NCBI GenBank assembly: GCA_964545715.1
Contig: CAZJHX010000210.1
Location: 1-15,934, forward strand
Origin: CAZJHX01 sp964545715
GTDB taxonomy: Bacteria > Myxococcota_A > UBA9042 > GCA-2863065
Reading direction: 5' to 3'
Length of the DNA: 15,934 nt
The notes below the pieces were generated by a model that had not been told where the DNA came from, searched no databases, and worked only from the letters and a program-made list of their open reading frames with translations. The position numbers and the translations under genes are program-made. Shown here piece after piece: positions 1-6,606 of this stretch (position 1 is the first letter of the stretch; every line of letters begins with the position of its first letter).

Positions 1-1
1 G

Positions 2-1636
2 TCGATGACGGACTTCTTTTTGTCCGGCCGCACCCTGCCCTGGTGGCTGGCCGGCGTGTCGATGGCCGCGACCAACTTCTCGATCGACACACCGCTGGCG
101 ATCACACGCTACGTGGCTCAGCAGGGCATCGGTGGGGTCTGGTTCTTCTGGAGCAACGCGATCGGCGCCCTGCTGGCGGTCTTTCTCTTCTCGCGGCTCT
201 GGCGGCGGGCCGAGGTCATCACCGACGCCGAGCTGATCGAGCTGCGCTACTCGGGCCGCTCAGCCGCCGGACTTCGTCTGCTGAAGGGGCTGTACTTCGG
301 GGTCTTCATCAACTGCTACGTCCTGGGCTGGGTGCTCAAGGCGGTCATCAAAGTCATGAGCGCCGTCACGTCCGTCGACCCGCTGTTGGTGCTGGCCGTC
401 GCCGTGGTCGTGGCGCTGGTCTACACGCTGTCGGCCGGGCTGAAAGGCGTGGTCTGGACCGACTTCTTTCAATATGGGGTCGGGCTCGTCGGCTCGATCG
501 TGCTGGCCGTGTTTGCGCTGGATGCCGTCGGCGGCGTCCACGGGCTGACCGAGAAGCTGACCGCAGGTTACGGCGACGGCGCCGAGGTCACGCGCTTTGT
601 GCCCCACTTCGGCGAGCGAGCCGATCCCGACGGCGCCGGACCCTGGATCCCCTTGTCCGTCTTCGGCGTCTACGTGCTGATCCAGCCGTGGGCCAACAAG
701 TACTCGGACGGCGGCGGCAAGCACATCCAGCGCATGATGGCGTGCCGCACCGAGGGTCACGCGCAGGGCGCCTCCATGCTGTTTGCCGGCCTGAACTTCG
801 CCATCCAGATCTGGCCCTGGATCATCACCGCGCTGTGCGCCATGGTGCTGCTGCCCGGGCTGGAAGACACCGAGATGGGCTACCCGCTGCTGATGGCCAA
901 GCTGCTGCCCGCCGGCGTGCTCGGACTGCTGGTCGTCACGCTGCTCGGCGCCTTCATGTCGACCGTCGACACCCACCTGAACCTGGGCGCCGCCTACCTG
1001 GTCAACGACATCTACAAGCGCTTCATGCGCCCCGACGCCGACGAGCGCCACTACGTCCTGGCCAGCCGCATCGCCATGCTCGTGATCCTGGCCGCGGCCA
1101 TCCTCATCGCCTTGAACATCGACTCCATCGGCGACGCGTGGAAGTTCATCTTGTCGTTTGCCTCAGGCGCCGGCCTGACGTGGATCCTGCGCTGGTTCTG
1201 GTGGCGGCCCAACGCCTGGACGGAGATCTCCGCCATGCTCACGTCCGGCGTCAGCGCCACCGTCCTGCAGCTGGTCTATCCGGACATGCCGTACACGACC
1301 AAGCTGCCGATCATCGTCGCGATCTCCACCGCCGTCTGGGTGGTTGTCACGTACCTGACGGCGCCGGTCGACGAGGATCGGCTGGTGGCCTTTGTGCGCC
1401 GGGTGCGCCCCGGATCGCCCGGCTGGCGGCGGATCACCACGCCGCACGGCATCACACCCACCCCGTTTCTGGGTCGCGGACTGACCGACGCGGTCATCGG
1501 CGCGGTGTGCTTGTTCTCCTTCAACTTCGCCGTCGGCAACGCGATCTTCGCGCGCCCCGGCCTGGCTGTCGGACTGGCGTTGCTCGGCGTGGCCGCCGGC
1601 GTCCTGCTCATCCGGCGACAAAAAAGTGCGACCTGA
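2..1636 (+). CDS. Sodium:solute symporter (SSS family), 5'-truncated by window edge
   Basis: Inner-membrane, probably Na+-coupled solute importer; the substrate cannot be told from sequence. The frame is open to the left edge, and the first visible residues (TDFFLSGRTLPWWLAGVSMAATNFS) match the family segment after the first membrane helix, so I infer roughly 30-40 residues are missing. The ATG at 5 is an internal Met. The rest has about a dozen hydrophobic segments. The family-conserved helix carrying STVDTHLNLGAAYLVND lies at 959-1012; in SSS transporters this helix contributes Ser/Thr ligands to the Na2 site. A Trp-rich loop (WILRWFWWRP, around 1180-1210) separates the transporter core from extra C-terminal helices. 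The protein ends with a short Lys/Arg tail at a TGA. A 51-nt gap leads to the next rightward gene. Family assignment is firm; substrate is unknown. Confidence 0.93.
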   Translation, partial: SMTDFFLSGRTLPWWLAGVSMAATNFSIDTPLAITRYVAQQGIGGVWFFWSNAIGALLAVFLFSRLWRRAEVITDAELIELRYSGRSAAGLRLLKGLYFGVFINCYVLGWVLKAVIKVMSAVTSVDPLLVLAVAVVVALVYTLSAGLKGVVWTDFFQYGVGLVGSIVLAVFALDAVGGVHGLTEKLTAGYGDGAEVTRFVPHFGERADPDGAGPWIPLSVFGVYVLIQPWANKYSDGGGKHIQRMMACRTEGHAQGASMLFAGLNFAIQIWPWIITALCAMVLLPGLEDTEMGYPLLMAKLLPAGVLGLLVVTLLGAFMSTVDTHLNLGAAYLVNDIYKRFMRPDADERHYVLASRIAMLVILAAAILIALNIDSIGDAWKFILSFASGAGLTWILRWFWWRPNAWTEISAMLTSGVSATVLQLVYPDMPYTTKLPIIVAISTAVWVVVTYLTAPVDEDRLVAFVRRVRPGSPGWRRITTPHGITPTPFLGRGLTDAVIGAVCLFSFNFAVGNAIFARPGLAVGLALLGVAAGVLLIRRQKSAT

Positions 1637-1687
1637 TCGCAAGCGCCCCGTCTTGGAGAGTGAGACCACAAACCTGGAGCTACTCAC

Positions 1688-2125
1688 ATGAAAGCAACTC
1701 GACTACACATGGCGCTGGGCGTCACCGACCTGGCCAAAGCCGTCGACTTCTACACCGCGCTGCTGGGCGTAGCGCCGTCCAAGACCCGCGACGACTACGC
1801 GCGCTTCGAGCCGGCTGTCCCCAGCGTCAACCTCAGCCTGAACGTCACCACTGCCGCCGTCGGCACGCGCCTGCCCCAGCACTTCGGGATCCAGGTCGGT
1901 GACACCGACGCCGTCGCCGGCGCACGCACTCGCATGGAGAGCGCGGGCTACGCCGTGCGTATCGAAGAAGACGTAACCTGCTGCTACGCGGTATCGACCA
2001 AGGCGTGGATCGCGGATCCGGACGGGCACCACTGGGAGGTCTTCGTCACGACTGACGACGACGCCCCCGCGGCCGAGCGCGCCCCCGAAGAGACGCCGTG
2101 CTGCGCACCGACCTGCTGCACATGA
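1688..2125 (+). CDS. arsI: ArsI/CadI-family VOC metalloenzyme (candidate organoarsenical C-As lyase)
   Basis: A 145-residue vicinal-oxygen-chelate protein. The family includes ArsI, an Fe(II)-dependent dioxygenase that splits the C-As bond of trivalent methyl- and aryl-arsenicals, and cadmium-induced CadI. Visible hallmarks are H7 in the first strand, H65 (PQHFGIQV) and E117 (DPDGHHWEVF) as likely metal ligands, and a vicinal pair C98-C99 in TCCYA, the family's thiolate site for As(III). A Cys-rich tail (CCAPTCC) adds four more thiols. The start is supported by CTGGAG at 1674-1679, 8 nt before the ATG. Its TGA overlaps the ATG of the sigma-factor gene (ATGA, 2122-2125), so the two are probably co-translated. 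No arsR, arsM or arsenic efflux gene is visible nearby, so another thiophilic metal ligand remains possible. Confidence 0.85.
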   Translation: MKATRLHMALGVTDLAKAVDFYTALLGVAPSKTRDDYARFEPAVPSVNLSLNVTTAAVGTRLPQHFGIQVGDTDAVAGARTRMESAGYAVRIEEDVTCCYAVSTKAWIADPDGHHWEVFVTTDDDAPAAERAPEETPCCAPTCCT

Positions 2126-2673
2126 CCGACGCGGGCGCGACCGATGCGGTGTGGCGGGCTTTGTCAACCGACCTGCTGGCGTGGCTGCGCCGCCGTGTCC
2201 CCGACGACGCGGCCGACGATCTGCTGCAGGACGTGTTCTTGCGCGTGCACGAGCGCCGCGGCGACCTGCGCGACGAGGACCGCATCGCCGGATGGGTCTT
2301 TCGGGTCGCGCGCAATGCCGTGGTGGACTGGCATCGCAAGAAGCGCCCGACAGCGGCCCTGGACGCCGAACAACCGAGCGACGACACGCCCAACGACGAC
2401 TCGGTCCGGCTGCGACAGACACTGGCACGGTGGACCGCAGCGACCATCGAGGATCTGCCGGAGAAGTACCGCGACATCTTGAAGCTCACCGAGCTCGAGG
2501 AGCTGCCGTACAAGACGGTGGCCTCGCGGACCGGGCTCTCCGTCTCCGGCGTAAAGACGCGCGTACAACGTGGCCGCGAGCTGCTGCGCGCCAAGCTACA
2601 GCGGTGCTGCACCATCACGTTGGATACCCGCGCCGGCTTGTTGGACGTGCAGCCGCGCCGCGACTGTTGCTGA
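2122..2673 (+). CDS. sigZ: SigZ-type ECF RNA polymerase sigma factor with cysteine-pair tail
   Basis: A 183-residue ECF sigma factor. Region 2 spans about residues 15-76 (DDLLQDVFLRVHER, then GWVFRVARNAVVDWHRKKRP), followed by an acidic linker (81-95) and region 4 at about 110-158 (LPEKYRDIL, LPYKTVASRTGLSVSGVKTRVQRGRELL). After region 4 it carries CCTITLDTRAGLLDVQPRRDCC in overlapping blocks: a C162-C163 pair, a short extension, and a terminal C182-C183 pair. Such a Cys-containing tail is typical of SigZ proteins. I chose the ATG at 2122 over an in-frame GTG at 2098 because it forms an ATGA overlap with the upstream stop and gives the usual SigZ N-terminus (MTDAGATDAVW). No anti-sigma gene adjoins it, so control may be direct or at transcription. 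Confidence 0.85.
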   Translation: MTDAGATDAVWRALSTDLLAWLRRRVPDDAADDLLQDVFLRVHERRGDLRDEDRIAGWVFRVARNAVVDWHRKKRPTAALDAEQPSDDTPNDDSVRLRQTLARWTAATIEDLPEKYRDILKLTELEELPYKTVASRTGLSVSGVKTRVQRGRELLRAKLQRCCTITLDTRAGLLDVQPRRDCC

Positions 2674-2692
2674 CTGCGAAACATGTTCTAAT
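2664..2692 (+). promoter_or_regulatory. Candidate leaderless promoter of the Rieske oxygenase gene
   Basis: A good -10 element, TCTAAT (2687-2692, 5 of 6 to TATAAT), ends exactly 6 nt before the ATG at 2699, so transcription would begin at or next to the start codon. The -35 is poor: CTGTTG at 2664-2669 with a 17-nt spacer. No Shine-Dalgarno sequence precedes the ATG, which fits a leaderless transcript. It lies across the 3' end of the sigma-factor gene. Confidence 0.45.
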
Positions 2693-2698
2693 GCGCGC

Positions 2699-3697
2699 AT
2701 GGCTCGCAAACCTCAGTCCACGCTGACCCCCTATCCCAACGGCTGGTACATGGCCGCCTTCTCGCACCAACTAAAGGTCGGCGACATCAAGGTCGTCCCG
2801 ATGTTCGGCCAGGAGATCGTGGTCTTTCGCACCAACGACGGCGTCGCGCATGCCGTGGACCCGTACTGTCCGCACTTCGGCGCGCATCTGGGCCATCACA
2901 GCACGGTGGTCGGCAACACCATTCGCTGCCCGTTTCACGGCTGGCAGTACGAGGGCGCCACCGGCAAGTGCAGCCACATCCCCAACGGCGATCCAATCCC
3001 CAAGAAGGCGAAGCTGACGCGCTGGACGGTGGAGGAGGTGTCCAACATGATCCTGGTCTGGTACCACGATCACGGTGCGAGCCCGACCTGGCGCATCCCG
3101 CAGCTGCCGGACTTCGACGGCGCCTGGTCACGCTGGGTCGAGGACGAGTGGACCGTCACCGCCACCATCCAGGACATCAGCGAAAACGACGCGGACGCCG
3201 CCCACAGCCCGGTCATGCACGGCTTCACCGACGAGCGCCCCGCGCAGGAGTACGAGATCGACGGCGCCGTGTTCACCTGGAACATGGAGGTGCGGGCCAA
3301 CCTCAGCGCCTTCGGCTTCCCATGGGACGTGCCGCTCAAGAACAGCAGCAAGGTCCAGAGCCGTCGCTACGGCCTCGCGATCGGCTGGATTCAGCAGGAC
3401 TTTCCCATCACAAAGGGCGTCACGATGCGGTCCCAGACGCTGGCGACAACCACGCCCATGGACGACGGCACCTGCTCACTGAAGATGATTCATCGCGTCA
3501 GAAAGTCGGCCATGCCCGGCATGACGGCGATCATGCTTCGCAGCTATAGCAGCCTGTTCCACCAGACCGTGAACCAGGACATCGAGGTGTGGGAGCACAA
3601 GATCTATATGCAGCGCCCTACGGCGTCCAAGTCGGACGCCAGCGTGATGAAGTTTCGCAAATGGGCGCGCCAGTTTTACTCGGACAATCCCGCCTGA
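2699..3697 (+). CDS. Rieske non-heme iron oxygenase, KshA/DAF-36-like
   Basis: A 332-residue oxygenase component. The N-terminal Rieske domain binds a 2Fe-2S cluster through C57-x-H59 (CPHFG) and C77-x2-H80 (CPFHGW). The catalytic domain has the mononuclear-iron pattern N163-x2-D166-x2-H169-x4-H174 (ENDADAAHSPVMH); a distal Asp ligand is expected further on. The order, the GWY opening and the IPNGDPIPKKAKL segment resemble 3-ketosteroid 9-alpha-hydroxylase (KshA) and cholesterol 7-desaturase (DAF-36/Neverland), which act on steroids with a separate reductase. No reductase or steroid gene is visible, so substrate is inferred only. An upstream in-frame extension exists but overlaps the sigma-factor gene; the ATG at 2699 gives a normal length and sits directly behind a promoter-like element. 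Confidence 0.88.
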   Translation: MARKPQSTLTPYPNGWYMAAFSHQLKVGDIKVVPMFGQEIVVFRTNDGVAHAVDPYCPHFGAHLGHHSTVVGNTIRCPFHGWQYEGATGKCSHIPNGDPIPKKAKLTRWTVEEVSNMILVWYHDHGASPTWRIPQLPDFDGAWSRWVEDEWTVTATIQDISENDADAAHSPVMHGFTDERPAQEYEIDGAVFTWNMEVRANLSAFGFPWDVPLKNSSKVQSRRYGLAIGWIQQDFPITKGVTMRSQTLATTTPMDDGTCSLKMIHRVRKSAMPGMTAIMLRSYSSLFHQTVNQDIEVWEHKIYMQRPTASKSDASVMKFRKWARQFYSDNPA

Positions 3698-3700
3698 AGG

Positions 3701-3730
3701 TTGGTAGTGGGCACACGCGGACGGTAAAGT
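3701..3730 (+). promoter_or_regulatory. Candidate leaderless promoter of the propeller lipoprotein gene
   Basis: TTGGTA (3701-3706), an 18-nt spacer and TAAAGT (3725-3730) form a plausible sigma-70-type promoter, each box matching 4 of 6. The -10 again ends exactly 6 nt before the ATG (3737), the same geometry as the Rieske gene upstream, and there is no properly spaced ribosome binding site. Confidence 0.4.
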
Positions 3731-3736
3731 CCGGAA

Positions 3737-4771
3737 ATGCGATCTCTCACCAGCGTGACCCTCTCCATCGCGGCGCTCTTGTTGGGGTGCCCGGACCCTG
3801 AGCCCGAGCCCAGCTCGATCGACATGACGACCCTGACGTCCGTGGTGGAAAACGACCTGGACGGCGCCTTCTTCAGCACGTGGAACGACAGCCCGGACAA
3901 CGTGTGGGTGGTCGGCGGCGCCTTCGGCAAGGCGAAAGTGCTCCAGTTCAACGGCAAGAGCTGGACGCGACACGACACACAGCTGGGGCACCAACTGTGG
4001 TGGGTGCACGGCTTCACCGGCGGTCCGGTGTTCGTATCCGGCGCGGCAGGAACCATCGGACGCTACAAGGACGGCGCGTGGGAGTCGTTGGACTCGGGCG
4101 TACCGACGACGGTGTTCTACGGGATCTGGGGCGCCACGCCGGACGACGTCTGGTCCGTCGGCGGCACCTGGAATGCGGCCGCGGGCGTGGACAGCGAGAC
4201 GGACGTCGTCGTGCACTACGACGGCACCGCCTGGTCCCGCGTGACGATCGACGCGGTCGAGGCCAAGAGCGAGGACGACGCCAAGGATCTGTTCAAAGTG
4301 TGGGGCGCCTCCAAGGACGCTGTCTTTATCGTAGGCGCGGACGGCATGGCCCTGCACTACGACGGCAGCAGCTGGAAACGAGAGGATACGGGCACCAAAG
4401 AGACGCTGTTCACGGTCTCGGGCCGCACAGCCACCGACGTGTACGCGATCGGCGGCCTGGGCGTGACCCTGCTGCTTCACTGGGACGGGAAGGCCTGGTC
4501 GTCGATCGAGGTGCCCGAGTTCGCGCCGCCGCAGACCCCCGGCCTGTGGACGGCGCCCGGACAGGACGTCTTCATCGCAGGGCTCAGCGGCTACACGGCG
4601 CGCCAGGGCGCGGACGGCAAGTGGCAAGAAGGTGAGATCATCCACTCGGACGGCTATCATGGCATCCGCGGGGACGGGGTCGGCGTGTGGGTCGCAGGGG
4701 GCGACATCTCGGTGCTGAAGCCGTCGCGCGGTTCGATCGGGATCGCCGGCCGGAGCGTCCCAAGCCCGTAG
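3737..4771 (+). CDS. Lipoprotein with seven beta-propeller-like repeats
   Basis: A 344-residue surface or periplasmic lipoprotein. A signal peptide (MRSLTSVTLSIAALLLG) ends in the lipobox LLGC with C18, followed by a Pro/Glu spacer (CPDPEPEPSS). The rest is about seven repeats of 35-40 residues alternating a WG-x-(S/T)-x-D-x-V-(W/F)-x-V-G-G type strand with a hYDG-(T/S)-x-W type strand (for example WGATPDDVWSVGG then HYDGTAWSRV; WGASKDAVFIVG then HYDGSSWKRE). Blade starts are near residues 44, 85, 127, 185, 225, 267 and 305. This suggests a single seven-bladed propeller of a kind common in myxobacterial exported proteins. No catalytic motif is evident. It ends 26 nt before the next gene. The function is unknown; ligand binding or adhesion is a guess. 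Confidence 0.8.
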   Translation: MRSLTSVTLSIAALLLGCPDPEPEPSSIDMTTLTSVVENDLDGAFFSTWNDSPDNVWVVGGAFGKAKVLQFNGKSWTRHDTQLGHQLWWVHGFTGGPVFVSGAAGTIGRYKDGAWESLDSGVPTTVFYGIWGATPDDVWSVGGTWNAAAGVDSETDVVVHYDGTAWSRVTIDAVEAKSEDDAKDLFKVWGASKDAVFIVGADGMALHYDGSSWKREDTGTKETLFTVSGRTATDVYAIGGLGVTLLLHWDGKAWSSIEVPEFAPPQTPGLWTAPGQDVFIAGLSGYTARQGADGKWQEGEIIHSDGYHGIRGDGVGVWVAGGDISVLKPSRGSIGIAGRSVPSP

Positions 4772-4797
4772 GAGGCTGTGCCCACTTGGGAGTGATG

Positions 4798-6606
4798 ATG
4801 CGCGCCGTCCTGGTCCTGTTGACCGGGGTGGTCACCGCTGCCGCGATCGGCAGCCAGACGCTCGAGCGCACCGTCGTGCAGCCGGACTTCTACGTCTCCG
4901 CGGTCCAAAACGCAGGCGTATACGCAGCGCTGACCCGCGACTTCGTCCCGCAGGCGACCCGGCACCGCGTTCGTCAGGTCTATCCCGCGGCGACAGAGCG
5001 CGTACTGACAGAGGCCGCCGATGTCGTCCAGACCGTCCTGACCGAGGACTGGTTCGCGGCGCAGTCCATCCGCATTGCGGCGTCGCTGGTGCCGTATATG
5101 TCCGCTGAGACCGAGGGTGTCGCGCTGACCCTGCCTGTCGCCGACCGCCTGCACGCCGCCGGTGACGCGCTCAACGACCGGCTGCGCACCTCGCCGCTCA
5201 CGCACGTAGCCTACGATCGGATGATGGAGGCGGTGGCGACGGAGGTCGCTGAGCGCCAGCGCCGCCTGCCGTTCGGGGTGACCGCGGAGTACGACACGTG
5301 GCTGCGGGCCGGCCGCCTGATCGCGCCACGCCAGTGGGTGTCGGACAATGTCATCGATCAGCTGGGGCATATCCTGGACTACCTCACCGGACGCGTCACC
5401 ACGCTGACGCTGTCGGTGCCGGTCCACGAGCGCAAAGAGGCCATCTCGGCGGCGATCCGTCTGGTCGTCGACGAGTCGAACGTGGTGGAGTTCATGGCCG
5501 ACCGCGTGGTGCGACCGCGCCTGCACAAAAAGATGCACGATCGTGTGCTGATCCAGTCCGCGGGCATCAAGCTGACCGCCGACGAGCTGGCAAAGGCGCT
5601 GGACGGGCTGCTGCACAGCGAGTGGGTGCATGACCGCCAAAAGGACATCACGGGCGTCGTGGCTGACTACCTCACCGGCGGCCGCGACACGCTGGACCTC
5701 GAGGTGCCGCTGGACGGGCTGAAAAAGACGGCCTCGATCAAGCTGACCGCCACCGTCGTGAACAAGGTGACCGACTACCTCAAGACCCGGCCAAAGTGCA
5801 CCGCGGCCCAGACGAAACAGCTGCTGGCACGCGAGCTCGATCCGCTGACGTGCCGCGCCACCGGACTGGCCGCCGCCGCCGTCACCGCCGCGATGGTGGC
5901 GTACGTGCAGACCCGGGTCTCCACAGCGATCGATGCCAAGGTGCCCAGCCGCTTTGTCTACACCGAAGACGCGGTCCGCAAGCGCGTGGGCAAGGGCACC
6001 TGGCGCCTGGTGCAGCGCGCACGTCGCTGGATGACGCGCGGCGTGGTCATCCATGAGGCCCGCCTGCGGCACCTACTGCACGGCGAGCGCGAGGACCTGC
6101 TGGACGAGGTGCTGGCCATCACGCGCAGCGGCTTTCATTACACTCAGGAGGACCTGACGGCGCACCTGGAGGCCGCGGACAATACAGCTGTCGCCGCCCG
6201 CTTGAATACCGTGCGCACCGGCCTGAAGCGAGCGCGGTCGATCCGCGTCTTCTTGGGGCTGGCGGTCGTGGCATTGGTGCTGCTGCTGATCATGCTGTCG
6301 GCCGCCGATCTGCGCGAGCGCCTGCTGATCCCGCTGGTGGGGCTGGCCCTGGGCGCGGCGCTGGTGCAGGCCGGCGTGTTTCTGGGCGGCAGCATGCTGG
6401 AGGACGCACTGGGCGGCCTGGCCGGACAGGCCCGCGATCAAGCGGCGGGCACAGCGGTGGCGGCGCTGTTCGACAAGGTGCCGGTGGTGATGCACAACCT
6501 GGGCTCGGCGCTGCTGGAGGCGGCCAGCACGATGAGCGGCGTGGTGCTGGGCATCACGTTTACGGCTGCGCTGCCGCTGGCCTTGACGAAGAGAAGAGCC
6601 GGCTAG
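4798..6606 (+). CDS. Membrane-anchored protein of unknown function with repeated extracytoplasmic motif
   Basis: 602 residues, not recognised. An N-terminal hydrophobic segment (MRAVLVLLTGVVTAAAIG) is followed by a large, mostly helical extracytoplasmic part, then three C-terminal hydrophobic segments near residues 483-502, 509-531 and 575-596 and a basic tail (TKRRAG). The large domain repeats a motif: LDYLTGRVTTLTLSVPVHER and ADYLTGGRDTLDLEVPLDGL, with a diverged third copy earlier (VPYMSAETEGVALTLPVADR). Each is followed by a helix and preceded by a W-V/F-containing helix. This suggests an internally duplicated module. GTG 4792, ATG 4795 and ATG 4798 are all in frame; I chose 4798 because GGGAG (4788-4792) is then 5 nt upstream. 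It follows the propeller lipoprotein by 26 nt and may be co-transcribed. Its stop overlaps that of the convergent selenoprotein gene. Confidence 0.75.
   Translation: MRAVLVLLTGVVTAAAIGSQTLERTVVQPDFYVSAVQNAGVYAALTRDFVPQATRHRVRQVYPAATERVLTEAADVVQTVLTEDWFAAQSIRIAASLVPYMSAETEGVALTLPVADRLHAAGDALNDRLRTSPLTHVAYDRMMEAVATEVAERQRRLPFGVTAEYDTWLRAGRLIAPRQWVSDNVIDQLGHILDYLTGRVTTLTLSVPVHERKEAISAAIRLVVDESNVVEFMADRVVRPRLHKKMHDRVLIQSAGIKLTADELAKALDGLLHSEWVHDRQKDITGVVADYLTGGRDTLDLEVPLDGLKKTASIKLTATVVNKVTDYLKTRPKCTAAQTKQLLARELDPLTCRATGLAAAAVTAAMVAYVQTRVSTAIDAKVPSRFVYTEDAVRKRVGKGTWRLVQRARRWMTRGVVIHEARLRHLLHGEREDLLDEVLAITRSGFHYTQEDLTAHLEAADNTAVAARLNTVRTGLKRARSIRVFLGLAVVALVLLLIMLSAADLRERLLIPLVGLALGAALVQAGVFLGGSMLEDALGGLAGQARDQAAGTAVAALFDKVPVVMHNLGSALLEAASTMSGVVLGITFTAALPLALTKRRAG

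Noticed and set aside
43..1902. Long rightward open frame of 619 codons overlapping the symporter
   Set aside because: It encodes mostly Arg/Ala/His-rich nonsense in the +2 shadow of the symporter frame, whose translation has clear transporter helices.
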